Positions 1-8,361 of a stretch of DNA of 38,408 nt are shown in pieces (the stretch's first letter is position 1; every line of letters begins with the position of its first letter). Position numbers and translations under genes: made by a program. The notes beneath the pieces were generated by a model that saw only the letters and a list, made by a program, of their open reading frames with translations, was not told where the DNA came from and searched no databases. This stretch comes from an uncultured Lachnospiraceae bacterium (lineage in GTDB: Bacteria; Bacillota; Clostridia; Lachnospirales; Lachnospiraceae), in the NCBI GenBank assembly GCA_947174015.1, contig CAMWHJ010000028.1, positions 1 through 38,408 of the forward strand. The letters run 5' to 3'.

Positions 1-54
1 TCCACTTTTTCTTACGGTCTGTGCAGTAAATGCACAGACCTACGGAACAGTTAC
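1..54 (+). repeat. Right part of a dispersed palindromic element (copy 1)
   Basis: A perfect 10-bp hairpin occupies 16-40 (GGTCTGTGCA, loop GTAAA, TGCACAGACC). It is followed by a right terminal repeat ending GTTAC at 54. All 54 bases align without gaps to 24435-24488, with two mismatches. The left half lies outside the window. It sits just upstream of the ferredoxin promoter. Confidence 0.85.
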
Positions 55-81
55 GTTTTTTCCAATAATTTTCTGATTATT

Positions 82-109
82 TTGCTTGTATATTTAGGGA
101 AATTATATT
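82..109 (+). promoter_or_regulatory. Candidate promoter of the ferredoxin gene
   Basis: A TTGCTT box at 82-87 is separated by 16 bases from TATATT at 104-109. The surroundings are AT-rich, and the ferredoxin start codon lies about 70 bases downstream behind a strong ribosome binding site at 164-170. An overlapping TATTAA (106-111) is an alternative -10 box. Confidence 0.4.
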
Positions 110-180
110 AAAATAGACTTAGCCGTAAGGCATAAAAAACACACATTTTTTTCATATATTATTTAAGGAGGACGAAAACT

Positions 181-351
181 ATGGCATTCGTTATTTCAGA
201 TTCTTGTGTTTCTTGTGGAGCTTGTGCTGGCGGTTGTCCAGTAGGTGCTATTTCTGAAGGAGATGGAAAGTTTGAAATTGATGCAGCTGCATGCATCAAC
301 TGTGGAGCTTGTGCTGGTGCATGCCCAACAGGTGCTATTTCTGAAGAATAA
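181..351 (+). CDS. 2[4Fe-4S] ferredoxin, 56 aa
   Basis: A small bacterial (clostridial-type) ferredoxin, a soluble low-potential electron carrier for partners such as hydrogenase and pyruvate:ferredoxin oxidoreductase. The 56-residue product carries two CxxCxxCxxxCP cluster motifs, each followed by (V/T)GAI: one near residues 9-20 and one near residues 38-49. Four cysteines of one motif plus the complementary arrangement bind each cubane, as in the family, and the length is typical. The ATG at 181 follows AAGGAGG (164-170) at good spacing. The gene is monocistronic: it has its own promoter upstream and a strong terminator directly after it, and the next gene is convergent. HydE elsewhere in the window fits a ferredoxin-based anaerobic metabolism. 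Confidence 0.96.
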   Translation: MAFVISDSCVSCGACAGGCPVGAISEGDGKFEIDAAACINCGACAGACPTGAISEE

Positions 352-363
352 TCTACAGATGGC

Positions 364-400
364 AAAAGATGGTGGAACGAGAACGAACCACCATCTTTTT
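364..400. terminator. Intrinsic terminator, probably bidirectional
   Basis: The stem AGATGGTGG/CCACCATCT has flanking AAAA and TTTTT that extend pairing and give a U-run on the + strand; the A-run gives a U-run on the - strand. It lies between the convergent ferredoxin gene and the MerR-type gene, so it can serve both. Confidence 0.85.
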
Positions 401-413
401 ATTATGCAAATAT

Positions 414-1097
414 TTAGGCAAGGCTTTCCTCTGGCTGAGTCTTGTGCTTTTTGGAAAAAAGACCTTTTTTCTTTTTTTGTGGCTTTTGCTTCTTTTCTTT
501 GCTGGTCTGAAGCTTTCGAATGGACTCATCCAACTGCTTGTATCTTTCCTCCTCCCGCTCCTCTTGTTCCTTTACCATGTAATTCATCTGCTTGGCAATT
601 TTTTCACTGACCTGTTCACCAATTTCATGGCTGAGACTTTCATTGTTATTATGTAATGCCTGTGCCACAATATTGCCAAGAATCATTTGAAACTGCTGCA
701 TTTTTTCATCCATCTGGGCAGATGCTGCTGCAGGTGCAGCCGGCTCACTTCCATTGGATTTCACTGTATAGTGCTGATAAGGCATCGGTGCCTGATATTG
801 ACTGTAAAAAGCATTTTCTGCCTCTCTGTTCAATTCCTCTTTGCGTTTGATAATATTGTCCACATTATCATTCTCCAGTTCTGGAAGCACCATTTTAATG
901 GTTTTCAACTGGAACCCCTGTTCCTTAAGCTTCTTAATGTTTAGGAAGATCTGAATATCCTTGTCTGTATAATATCTATGTCCCATTTCATTTCTGGCTA
1001 TATTTAGGGACAATTCCTCTTCCCAGTATCGTAATACATGTGTTTCCACTGCCACCTTTTTGGCAGTATCTGAAATCATATACCTTGTTTCCTGCAT
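414..1097 (-). CDS. MerR-type helix-turn-helix protein with long coiled-coil tail
   Basis: A DNA-binding protein of about 227 residues. The N-terminal 70 residues show the MerR winged-helix pattern: SDTAKKVAVETHVLRYWEEE, then GHRYYTDKDIQ and a KKLKEQGFQLKTIK segment. A Pro/Ala-rich linker and a strongly charged coiled-coil region follow (EEREEERYKQLDESIRKLQTS), and the tail is very basic (KKQKPQKKKKGLFSKK). The tail replaces a metabolite-binding domain, as in RacA-like or chromosome-associated MerR proteins. That parallel is inference; the target is unknown. The third methionine is preferred as start because AAAGGTGG (1104-1111) directly touches the first ATG (1103) but lies 6 bases from the ATG at 1097. 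It is the last - strand gene after dnaB and has its own promoter at 1131-1158. Confidence 0.85.
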   Translation of the reverse strand: MQETRYMISDTAKKVAVETHVLRYWEEELSLNIARNEMGHRYYTDKDIQIFLNIKKLKEQGFQLKTIKMVLPELENDNVDNIIKRKEELNREAENAFYSQYQAPMPYQHYTVKSNGSEPAAPAAASAQMDEKMQQFQMILGNIVAQALHNNNESLSHEIGEQVSEKIAKQMNYMVKEQEEREEERYKQLDESIRKLQTSKEKKQKPQKKKKGLFSKKHKTQPEESLA

Positions 1098-1130
1098 ACG
1101 CATCCACCTTTCATTTTCTTTCTTAACCTA

Positions 1131-1158
1131 ATAATAGCATAGTATAACCGCAAAGTAA
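1131..1158 (-). promoter_or_regulatory. Candidate promoter of the MerR-type gene
   Basis: On the - strand, TTACTT (1158-1153) is followed after 16 bases by TATTAT (1136-1131), about 35 bases before the start codon. The rest of the 1104-1294 gap shows no convincing gene. Confidence 0.45.
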
Positions 1159-1294
1159 GGGGAATTGTGGCAGTAGAATTTGTTGGAGCGTGGGAAGTTT
1201 TGTAGAATTTATGGAGCAATTGTTCATCTCTTATTTTCAATGGCAAACACAGGCTTCTTTTATCGAAAATGGCAGGCAATGCGACAATCAAATT

Positions 1295-2629
1295 CTATTT
1301 TTCTAAATTTGCAAATTTTGTATACTGGGGCAGCCATACCAGATTAACCGTTCCAATGGGACCATTTCTCTGTTTAGCTATGATGATTTCGGCAATGCCT
1401 TTATTCTCAGAATCCTTATTGTAATAGTCATCTCGATAGATGAACATTACCACATCCGCATCCTGCTCGATGGCTCCCGATTCTCGCAGGTCAGAAAGCA
1501 TAGGTCTGTGGTCGGGGCGCTGCTCCACTGCTCTGCTTAACTGAGACAAGGCAATCACCGGCACATTCAGCTCTCTTGCCATTGCCTTTAAGGAACGGGA
1601 AATCTCCGAAATCTCCTGCTGACGGCTGTCATTTTTGTTTCCTGCACTGCCCGACATTAGCTGCAGATAATCAATAATGACAATATCCAGACCTTGTTCT
1701 ATTTTGAATTTCCGGCATTTGGCACGCATTTCCGTAATGGAAATAGAGGGTGTATCATCTATAATCAGCTTAGATTTGCCGATAACATTTGCCCCTTCTA
1801 TCAGTTTTTCCCAGTCACTGTCCTTCAAATCGCCAGTACGCAGCTGCTGGGCATCCACTCTGGATTCCAGTGACAGCATACGGTTCACCAACTGTTCCTT
1901 GGACATTTCCAAACTGAAAATTGCCACACACTTCTCTTCCCGAAATGCCATATGATCTGCCATATTCAGCACAAAAGCAGTTTTTCCCATGGAAGGACGG
2001 GCTGCCACCAGAATAAAATCCGAAGGCTGCATACCTGCTGTTTTGTAATCCAAATCCAGAAAGCCTGTGGCGATTCCCGTCACATTTCCTTTCGTTTTGG
2101 CAGAAGCTTCGATTCGTTCCAAAGCATTGATTACAACTTTGCGAATGGGCACATAATCTCCGGAGTTTTTGGACTGCACCAGGTCAAAAATGCGCTTTTC
2201 CGTATCCTCTAAAATAGTCTCCACCTTTTCTTTTCCACTGTAACAGGTGTTGGTAATTTCTTCATTCACCTTGATCAGGCGGCGCAGTATTGCCTTTTCC
2301 GACACAATATTGGCATAATGCTTAATATTGGCAGAGGTTGGTACAATGTTCAGCAAATCCTTCACAAACTCAAGACTGCTGATTTCCGGTGGAACATCCT
2401 TTTCCTTTAATCGGTTCTGCAATGTTATCAAGTCCACCGGCTTTCCCTCATTGTAAAGTTCCACCATGGCGGCAAAGAGAATGCCATACTGTCTGGCATA
2501 GAAATCCTCTTCTGTGAGAATTTCCGTTGCTGCCACAATGGCATCCTGATCCATCAGCATGGCTCCGATCACTGACTGCTCCGCTTCCATGCTGTTGGGC
2601 AATATTCTTTTGATAACGTTCTCTTCCAT
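1295..2629 (-). CDS. dnaB: Replicative DNA helicase DnaB
   Basis: The hexameric 5'-3' helicase of the replication fork, which works with primase and the helicase loader. The 444-residue length is normal. The N-terminal primase-interaction domain covers about residues 10-150. A linker follows, then the RecA-like motor with Walker A ARPSMGKT (210-217), Walker B IVIIDYLQL (about 315), and the DLRESGAIEQDADVV segment near the arginine-finger region. It starts 3 bases downstream of the rplI stop, giving the gdpP-rplI-dnaB order that is conserved in Firmicutes, so co-transcription is expected. No intein is present and all motifs are intact. Confidence 0.97.
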   Translation of the reverse strand: MEENVIKRILPNSMEAEQSVIGAMLMDQDAIVAATEILTEEDFYARQYGILFAAMVELYNEGKPVDLITLQNRLKEKDVPPEISSLEFVKDLLNIVPTSANIKHYANIVSEKAILRRLIKVNEEITNTCYSGKEKVETILEDTEKRIFDLVQSKNSGDYVPIRKVVINALERIEASAKTKGNVTGIATGFLDLDYKTAGMQPSDFILVAARPSMGKTAFVLNMADHMAFREEKCVAIFSLEMSKEQLVNRMLSLESRVDAQQLRTGDLKDSDWEKLIEGANVIGKSKLIIDDTPSISITEMRAKCRKFKIEQGLDIVIIDYLQLMSGSAGNKNDSRQQEISEISRSLKAMARELNVPVIALSQLSRAVEQRPDHRPMLSDLRESGAIEQDADVVMFIYRDDYYNKDSENKGIAEIIIAKQRNGPIGTVNLVWLPQYTKFANLEK

Positions 2630-2632
2630 GAA

Positions 2633-3079
2633 TTAAGCCTCGCTTACTTTTACCTTTAGTTGGGCACTTACCTTTGGATGAAGCTTCACCGTCACATTGT
2701 GGGTTCCCAGAGTTTTAATGGGCTCCGGTAAGTGAATTTTCTTCTTGTCTATCTCTAAGGAAAGCTGGCTGGCTGCAGCCTGGGCAATTTCCTTGGAAGA
2801 TATGGAACCAAAGGTTCTTCCACCCTCTCCTGCTTTGATGGTCACATTGACAGTACCTGCCTCCACCTTTTCTTTCAAGGCAACCGCCTCATCATACTGT
2901 TCCTTGGCAACCTTTTCCTCATTGGCTTTCTTTAATTTCAAGTCATTTAAATTCTTAGGGTTTGCCTCCACACCTAATTTCTTGGGCAAAATAAAATTTC
3001 TTGCATAGCCCTCATTTACATTTACAATTTCGCCTTTTTTTCCAAGGCTCTTTACATCTTCCAATAAAATAACTTTCAT
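2633..3079 (-). CDS. rplI: 50S ribosomal protein L9
   Basis: Large-subunit protein L9, 148 residues, the usual length. The N-terminal rRNA-binding domain has the signature [32 protein letters not shown]. It is followed by the long connecting helix (lysine/alanine/glutamate rich) and the C-terminal domain with [14 protein letters not shown]. The ATG overlaps the gdpP stop codon by one base (TAATG), pointing to translational coupling, and dnaB follows after 3 bases. Confidence 0.98.
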   Translation of the reverse strand: MKVILLEDVKSLGKKGEIVNVNEGYARNFILPKKLGVEANPKNLNDLKLKKANEEKVAKEQYDEAVALKEKVEAGTVNVTIKAGEGGRTFGSISSKEIAQAAASQLSLEIDKKKIHLPEPIKTLGTHNVTVKLHPKVSAQLKVKVSEA

Positions 3080-5121
3080 TATATTTCTCCTTTACGAATC
3101 ATTTCTGATAATGTTTCTTTCAACAAACTTACCGTGGATTTCAGAGTGCCGGAAACTTGAGCACCTGCCACTGTCTGGTGTCCGCCTCCTCCCATCTTCT
3201 CCATGATAATCTGTACGTTTACTTCGTCAATGGAACGGGCACTAACATATATTTTGTCATTAAATTCCGTCATTACAAAGGATGCCTTCACACCAACAAT
3301 ATTCAATAGTTCATTGGCTGCCTTGGCACCAATAATGGTGGGACTGTCCAAATCCATCTGAGGCAGTATGGAAATGGCATATGCCCCCAGATAAACCTCC
3401 GCATTACGCACCACCTCAGCTCTTGCCTTATACTCTCGCATATCATCTCGAAACAGTTTTCGTACTCTGGTTACATCTGCACCGTTTCGTCTCAGAAAAG
3501 CAGCCGCTTCAAAGGTCCGAACACCTGTTTTATTCACAAAGCTGTCGGTATCAATGAGAATACCGGAATAGAGGCAGTCCGCCTCCATGGTACGAAGCTT
3601 TACGTTCTCATCAAAATATTGCAGAATTTCAGCCACCATTTCGCAGGCAGAGGAAGCATAAGGCTCCACATAAGATAAGACCGCATTTTCAATCACCTCT
3701 GTGGTTTGTCTGTGGTGATCTAATACCACAATCGTTTTGCACATATGCAGCAGGTCGGGACACTCTGTATAGCTTGGACGATTCACATCCACCACCACCA
3801 AAAGAGTTTTGTTATCTATAATCTCCTTTGCCTGGGTACTGTTTAAAAACATGTCCTCCTCATAATCCGGATTGTCAATAAAACCGTCAATGAGTTTTCG
3901 GACAGAAGTGGTAATCTCGTTGATCACCACATGGGTTTTCTTGTTCATGGTTTTGGCAGCCCGATAGATACCGATGGCTGCACCAAAGGAATCAGCATCT
4001 CCCAGCTTATGCCCCATGACCACAACCTTATCTTTTGTCTCAATAAGCTCACGAAGTGCCTGTGCCTTTACTCTGGCTTTCACTCTGGTATTCTTTTCCA
4101 CCTGCTTTGCCTTGCCGCCATAGTAGACAATTTTATCCTTACGTTTCACAATGGCCTGATCACCACCACGACCCAATGCCAGGTCAATGGCATTTCTGGC
4201 ATACTCATAATTCTGCAGATAAGTAGTACCACCCACACCGAGACCAATGCTTAAGGTAACAGGAATCTCATTGCCAATATTCACTGTCTTCACATCATCC
4301 AGCAGTTCAAAACGCCTTTCTTCTAATTGCTCTAAGCACACCTGCTTCATAACCACAAAATATTTGTCACTTTCCATCTTCTTTACAATACCATCAAGAC
4401 CTGAAATGCATTTGTTGATTTTACGGTCAATCAATGCTACCAACAGGGAGCTTCGCACATCTTCCACGCCTTCAATGACCTCATCATAATTATCAATATA
4501 GATTAAGCCAGCCACCAACTGTTGGTCTTTATTTACTTTAATATAGCGATTTAACTCTGTTTCGTCAAAAAGATATACTGCTATTAGATAGCCTTCATAA
4601 TCCTCACCTTCCAAAATACCCACTGTCTCTGTGATATGATCCATCAAAATCTTCTGCATTTCCACACGATAGTCAATCTTATCCAGACTGAGATGAATGC
4701 TGACAGGTTCTTCCTCCCTAGGCAATTTTTCCTTGGTAATGGCAGGAAAGAGATTGGTGATGGACTTTTTGTAATCTTTGGTTTTCCCTACCACTCCCTT
4801 AAAACTGGTGTTCATCCAGATTACTCTTCCGTTTTCATCTAACAATGCATAGGGAATCTCCAACTCTTGCAAAAGTTTCTTCTGTATCTGCCCATATCCC
4901 GTGGCAAAATTTATCAACTCATTTATCAAAATCTGTTTATTATAATAATACAGGATAACAACCACCAGCACATAGATACACACAAATATGCTCATTAAAA
5001 TGCCTGCCTTTTTTTCCAGAACATACATTGCCACATTCATTGCCAATAGCAAAACTATCAGAAACATAGGCCATTGCATATAAAGCTTAAGCTGCCCTTT
5101 AAACTTTATGTCTTTTTTCAT
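3079..5121 (-). CDS. gdpP: Cyclic-di-AMP phosphodiesterase GdpP (YybT)
   Basis: A membrane-bound DHH/DHHA1 phosphodiesterase that degrades c-di-AMP to pApA, affecting potassium, osmotic and cell-wall homeostasis. The 680 residues match the family. Two N-terminal membrane segments (about 17-35 and 40-60) are followed by a degenerate PAS domain (about 85-170) and an atypical GGDEF domain (about 175-330). Then come the DHH domain, with [11 protein letters not shown] (370-380) and VLDHHRQT (466-473) as metal ligands, and the DHHA1 domain ending in [11 protein letters not shown]. All DHH ligands appear intact, so it should be active. It is the first gene of the rplI-dnaB operon. Its leader contains a degenerate palindromic repeat (5144-5251). 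Confidence 0.96.
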   Translation of the reverse strand: MKKDIKFKGQLKLYMQWPMFLIVLLLAMNVAMYVLEKKAGILMSIFVCIYVLVVVILYYYNKQILINELINFATGYGQIQKKLLQELEIPYALLDENGRVIWMNTSFKGVVGKTKDYKKSITNLFPAITKEKLPREEEPVSIHLSLDKIDYRVEMQKILMDHITETVGILEGEDYEGYLIAVYLFDETELNRYIKVNKDQQLVAGLIYIDNYDEVIEGVEDVRSSLLVALIDRKINKCISGLDGIVKKMESDKYFVVMKQVCLEQLEERRFELLDDVKTVNIGNEIPVTLSIGLGVGGTTYLQNYEYARNAIDLALGRGGDQAIVKRKDKIVYYGGKAKQVEKNTRVKARVKAQALRELIETKDKVVVMGHKLGDADSFGAAIGIYRAAKTMNKKTHVVINEITTSVRKLIDGFIDNPDYEEDMFLNSTQAKEIIDNKTLLVVVDVNRPSYTECPDLLHMCKTIVVLDHHRQTTEVIENAVLSYVEPYASSACEMVAEILQYFDENVKLRTMEADCLYSGILIDTDSFVNKTGVRTFEAAAFLRRNGADVTRVRKLFRDDMREYKARAEVVRNAEVYLGAYAISILPQMDLDSPTIIGAKAANELLNIVGVKASFVMTEFNDKIYVSARSIDEVNVQIIMEKMGGGGHQTVAGAQVSGTLKSTVSLLKETLSEMIRKGEI

Positions 5122-5143
5122 GGTAAACTCCTTTATACCCTTT

Positions 5144-5251
5144 GTAACAGCTTTGCAGCTTGGTTATTAGGGTGATGAATTTTTGCGTTGTTTCCGCTAA
5201 GTTTTTTCACAAACTGTGCAGTAGATACACAATTCTTTATGGAATAATTAC
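5144..5251. repeat. Degenerate copy of the dispersed palindromic element
   Basis: The left end reads GTAACAG. The right half, CTGTGCAGTAGATACACA then TTTATGGAATAATTAC, aligns with the hairpin and right terminus of the intact copies, but the hairpin arms have decayed. It lies in the gdpP leader, in the same orientation as the intact copies. Confidence 0.6.
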
Positions 5252-5267
5252 CTTAATCCTATTGTCT

Positions 5268-5273
5268 ATCATA
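5268..5273 (-). promoter_or_regulatory. Possible extended -10 promoter for gdpP
   Basis: The - strand reads TGGTATGAT, an extended -10 pattern with TATGAT at 5273-5268. There is no good -35 box. If it is used, the degenerate palindromic repeat would lie in the gdpP 5' leader. Confidence 0.3.
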
Positions 5274-5314
5274 CCACAAAACTCTCATATAGAAAAGGTT
5301 TTATTTCCATGAAC

Positions 5315-5353
5315 CAAAAAAGGCAGCACATTCAAAATCTGCCTTGTGCTGCC
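5315..5353 (-). terminator. Intrinsic terminator of the flavin-reductase-like gene
   Basis: The arms GGCAGCACA and TGTGCTGCC enclose a 14-base loop. On the - strand the stem is followed by TTTTTT, 28 bases after the stop codon of the gene at 5382-5888. Confidence 0.8.
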
Positions 5354-5381
5354 AATTACTATTGCCATTCCGCATTCTGTT

Positions 5382-5888
5382 TCACTGCTTTTGTAAAACT
5401 TTCTGAATCTCTGCAATATAAAGACAATGATAATCTTTGTTGGGATAAAAGGTACTGTCAAAGGATTCATTTACCAAACACTCTGGTTTCATGTCCTGAA
5501 CATACATCTTCCGGCACACCAATACCAGCTCTGCCTCTTGAAAGTAAGGGGTGGTATCCTCATAACATAAAGTTAATCCCGCCTCAGCAATCTTATCCTC
5601 ATCTCTGCCCGACACCTTACCGCAAAGATTTAAGGCATCTCTGTACTCCTCTGAAAAAAAGGATACGGTCAATGTATCATTGGCATCCACAAATTCTTTG
5701 GTATATCTTTGTGGTCTAATATACATGGTAATGGCATTCTTATTCCATATAAATCCTAAACTGCCCCAACTGGCAGTCATGGTATTTGCCTTCTCCTGAT
5801 TTCCGGCAGTAATTAACATCCATTGCCTACTGATTTTCGTAAAGGGGTTCATATTCAATTCTGTTACGTCAATTTCTTTAAAACACAT
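5382..5888 (-). CDS. Flavin reductase-like (FMN-binding) protein
   Basis: A 168-residue flavin-binding split-barrel protein of the flavin reductase-like family. Such proteins bind FMN and reduce flavins or small substrates with NAD(P)H; the partner here is unknown. The family pattern is visible in WMLITAGNQEKANTMTASWGSLGFIWNKNAITMYIRPQRYT (the TMTASWG segment is typical) and in the later F(F)SEEYRDALNLCGKVSGRDEDK block. The open frame extends further upstream, but the ATG at 5888 is chosen because AGGAAG lies 7 bases before it and the extra 27 codons show no family similarity. It is monocistronic, with a promoter at 5941-5969 and a terminator at 5315-5353. Confidence 0.9.
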   Translation of the reverse strand: MCFKEIDVTELNMNPFTKISRQWMLITAGNQEKANTMTASWGSLGFIWNKNAITMYIRPQRYTKEFVDANDTLTVSFFSEEYRDALNLCGKVSGRDEDKIAEAGLTLCYEDTTPYFQEAELVLVCRKMYVQDMKPECLVNESFDSTFYPNKDYHCLYIAEIQKVLQKQ

Positions 5889-5918
5889 AATTACACTTCC
5901 TTTCCATAAATACACAGT

Positions 5919-5969
5919 CTTGTACGAAACAAGTACTTTTACTCTACCATAATATCGCAGAAGTGTCAA
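5919..5969 (-). promoter_or_regulatory. Promoter and dyad of the flavin-reductase-like gene
   Basis: On the - strand a consensus TTGACA (5969-5964) is followed after 17 bases by TAGAGT (5946-5941). Just downstream lies the inverted repeat CTTGT-N5-ACAAG (5919-5933), which is placed where a repressor could bind. The remainder of the 5889-6206 gap holds the sigma-gene promoter and a short in-frame relic described elsewhere. Confidence 0.5.
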
Positions 5970-6154
5970 AAATATGCTTTTTCTTATTGTAAGAATTTAT
6001 ATTCCTGATAATATCTTTGTGTCAGGGCACAATTTCAAATTCCTATTCTCCCATAAACCCCAGTGCAGTCTGATACTTTTCAAAGAGCACCTGCTTTCCT
6101 GCTTCATTCATATAAAAATTTTCAGTTTTTGACTATCTTTTTTTGAGTTTTACT

Positions 6155-6180
6155 TGTTATACTTTATAGAAAGTACTTTC
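6155..6180 (+). promoter_or_regulatory. Extended -10 promoter and palindrome before the sigma operon
   Basis: TGTTATACT (TG at 6155-6156, TATACT at 6158-6163) is a good extended -10 element; the -35 region is poor. The perfect 12-base palindrome GAAAGTACTTTC at 6169-6180 overlaps the expected transcription start. The GGGGAGG ribosome binding site and the sigma start codon follow. Confidence 0.5.
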
Positions 6181-6206
6181 AAAATATTGCAAAGGGGAGG
6201 AAAAAC

Positions 6207-6725
6207 ATGGATTTCGATTTTCTTTTGATACAGAAAATGAAAATGGGAGATGAACAGGCAATCGATGCTTTTGTAAAGAAATACTATCCAAGTATTATGA
6301 AATATTGCCGTCTACATATTCACGATTATGGATATGCCGAGGATACCGCACAGGAAACCTTTGAACAGTTTTTCCGCACACTGAATCAATATAAGCATTA
6401 CGGTAAGGCTTTGAATTATCTGTATGTTATTGCCGCCAATAAATGCAAAAACTTTTATTCGAAAAAAAGAGAACTGATAATGGAGGAATTTCCCCAACAG
6501 CTTGATTATGGCATGACTGACTTAGAGGAGTGGATTGATGTACATTCGGCATTAAATACCTTGCCGCAGGAACTGCAAGAAATTGCTGTCCTGTTCTTTT
6601 TCCAGCAACAAAAGCAAAAGGAAATCGCAAAAATATTAGGAATCGGACTGCCTTTGGTAAAATACAGGGTAAGAAGAGCAAAGGAATTATTGGCTGCTTA
6701 TTTAGGAGAGGAGGCACTATTATGA
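6207..6725 (+). CDS. ECF-type RNA polymerase sigma factor
   Basis: A small sigma-70 family factor of 172 residues with only regions 2 and 4. Region 2 spans about residues 15-80, with YGYAEDTAQETFEQFFR matching the family's DAEDLVQETF core. Region 4 spans about residues 105-165, where LPQELQEIAVLFFFQQQKQKEIAKILGIGLPLVKYRVRRAKELL is the promoter -35 recognising helix-turn-helix. It overlaps the next gene by 4 bases (ATGA), so the two are translationally coupled. That position is where an anti-sigma factor normally lies. GGGGAGG precedes the ATG. Likely role: turning on this ABC operon and perhaps other genes in response to an envelope signal (inference). Confidence 0.93.
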   Translation: MDFDFLLIQKMKMGDEQAIDAFVKKYYPSIMKYCRLHIHDYGYAEDTAQETFEQFFRTLNQYKHYGKALNYLYVIAANKCKNFYSKKRELIMEEFPQQLDYGMTDLEEWIDVHSALNTLPQELQEIAVLFFFQQQKQKEIAKILGIGLPLVKYRVRRAKELLAAYLGEEALL

Positions 6726-7483
6726 TATTATCAAACAGGGATATAAAGAATTATTTTGAAAATAAAATCCAAGTCTTTTGCAATGAAACAAGCATGCAAG
6801 AAGCTGTTTTAAAATCAAAAAAAGCATATTATGAGGCAGAATCCGCAAAATCATTGTCAAAAACAGAATTTTTGTATCAGCAAAGCAAATATATTAAAAA
6901 GCGTTGGTGGCTGATTCAAGGACTGCTTTTAACTGTATTGTGGCTGTTTTTAAACTACTTAGAGAGCAGCTACTATATTCAGCGAAGCATCGGCATTGCA
7001 GCTCCACTATTTGTTTTACTCATTATCCCGGAAATATGGAAAAACAAAAATGCAGATGCCATGGAAGTGGAATGTACAACGTTATATTCCATAAGGCAGA
7101 TTTATGCTGCCCGCATGATTCTCTTTGCATTGGTGGATTTGGTGTTATTAAGCGTGTTTTTTGCTGCATCATCTTATACTGCAAAAATAACAATCTGGGA
7201 ACTTGCCATACAATTTTTTGTGCCTTTCAATGTGGCTTGCTCCATTTGTTTTGGCACGTTGTACAGTAAAAAAGTAAAATCACCCATTTTAACATTGCTA
7301 TCATGTTTCATTTGGATTGCTGTCTGGGAGCAGATTGTACTAAACGAAATAATCTATAAACTCCTATCTGTTCCCTTTTGGATTGCTATGCTTGTACTGT
7401 CTTTTCTTTATCTGGGATACAGCATTGGAAAAGGACAAAAACAATGCATGGAAACTTGGGAGGTTAAAACATTATGGAATTAA
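6722..7483 (+). CDS. Multi-pass membrane protein, candidate anti-sigma or ABC partner
   Basis: A 253-residue protein I cannot place in a named family. The first 60 residues are cytosolic and charged (FENKIQVFCNETSMQEAVLKSKKAYYEAESAKSLSKTEF). About six membrane segments follow (near 62-78, 88-103, 128-150, 160-178, 190-205 and 212-235). A soluble N-terminal region plus a membrane domain, encoded directly after and overlapping a sigma factor, suggests a sigma-binding anti-sigma protein. Equally, it resembles the small permease half of ABC-2 transporters. It overlaps the ATPase gene by 10 bases. No ZAS-type zinc-binding HxxxCxxC motif is visible. Confidence 0.8.
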   Translation: MILSNRDIKNYFENKIQVFCNETSMQEAVLKSKKAYYEAESAKSLSKTEFLYQQSKYIKKRWWLIQGLLLTVLWLFLNYLESSYYIQRSIGIAAPLFVLLIIPEIWKNKNADAMEVECTTLYSIRQIYAARMILFALVDLVLLSVFFAASSYTAKITIWELAIQFFVPFNVACSICFGTLYSKKVKSPILTLLSCFIWIAVWEQIVLNEIIYKLLSVPFWIAMLVLSFLYLGYSIGKGQKQCMETWEVKTLWN

Positions 7484-8361
7484 AAATCATAGAAGTGAGT
7501 AAAAATTTTGAAAGTATTACAGCGTTGGATAAGGTATCATATACCTTAAAAAAAGGAGTATATGGGCTTTTGGGTGTCAATGGTGCCGGAAAAACAACAC
7601 TCATGAGAATTTTGTGCACCTTGTTAAAACCGTCTTCCGGTTCGGTCACATGGAATGGGCATGATATTTTTGCTATGGATGGCAAGTATCGAAATCTTTT
7701 GGGGTATTTGCCACAGGATTTTGGATACTACCCTGATTTTACGGTTTATGACTATCTTATGTACATTGCTTCTATTAAAGGGCTGCCACCCTTCGTTGCC
7801 AAACAAAGAACGGATACATTACTTGCACAAGTGGGATTGGCAAAAGATAAGAATAAGAAGATGAAAAAATTGTCCGGGGGAATGAAACGGCGGGCAGGAA
7901 TCGCACAGGCTATGCTGAACAAGCCCCAAATATTGATTCTTGACGAACCCACAGCGGGGCTGGATCCAAATGAAAGAATCCGTTTTCGAAACTTAATTAG
8001 TGAATTGTCAGAAGAACGGATTGTATTATTATCTACCCACATTGTTTCGGATATTGAATTTGTAGCCAACGAGATTCTTCTGATGCAAAATGGGCAGATT
8101 AAGATGTCAGGCACCGGTGAAGAAATAGTTTGTTCCATGCCTGAAAAAGTATGGAACTGCAAAATACCCAAACCATTGGTGGACTCTTATCTTAAAAAAT
8201 ACAAGGTATCTAATATCAAAAACCTTCATGAGGGTGCAGAACTTCGTATCCTGTCGGCAAATCAGCCAACCGAAGATGCAATCTTGGAGACACCCTCTTT
8301 GGAGGACGTATTTTTATACTATTTTGGAGAAAAGGCAGGTGCAGATGATGTTCAGATATGA
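7474..8361 (+). CDS. ABC transporter ATP-binding protein
   Basis: A 295-residue ABC-2 type ATPase. Walker A GVNGAGKT lies at 34-41, the Q-loop near LGYLPQDFGYYPDFT, the signature LSGGMKRR at about 131-138, Walker B ILILDEP at about 150-156, and the H-switch STH near 187. A C-terminal tail of about 70 residues (ending SLEDVFLYYFGEKAG) is typical of drug, bacteriocin or polysaccharide export ATPases. It starts inside the end of the preceding membrane-protein gene and overlaps the permease gene. The transported substrate cannot be read from the sequence. Confidence 0.95.
   Translation: MELKIIEVSKNFESITALDKVSYTLKKGVYGLLGVNGAGKTTLMRILCTLLKPSSGSVTWNGHDIFAMDGKYRNLLGYLPQDFGYYPDFTVYDYLMYIASIKGLPPFVAKQRTDTLLAQVGLAKDKNKKMKKLSGGMKRRAGIAQAMLNKPQILILDEPTAGLDPNERIRFRNLISELSEERIVLLSTHIVSDIEFVANEILLMQNGQIKMSGTGEEIVCSMPEKVWNCKIPKPLVDSYLKKYKVSNIKNLHEGAELRILSANQPTEDAILETPSLEDVFLYYFGEKAGADDVQI

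Noticed and set aside
245-656. Long + strand frames over the MerR-type gene
   Set aside because: They are antisense shadows, and the upstream part is the real ferredoxin gene in another frame.
1076-1291. Open frame of 71 codons (-) upstream of the MerR-type gene
   Set aside because: It overlaps the MerR promoter and start, has no ribosome binding site and no protein-like pattern.
5309-5719. 136-codon + strand frame
   Set aside because: It lies antisense to the flavin-reductase-like gene and starts within that gene's terminator.
6043-6123. Short - strand relic ending EKYQTALGFMGE
   Set aside because: It reads like a protein end (about 27 codons after a stop), but is too short to name and has no upstream continuation; kept only as a possible gene fragment.
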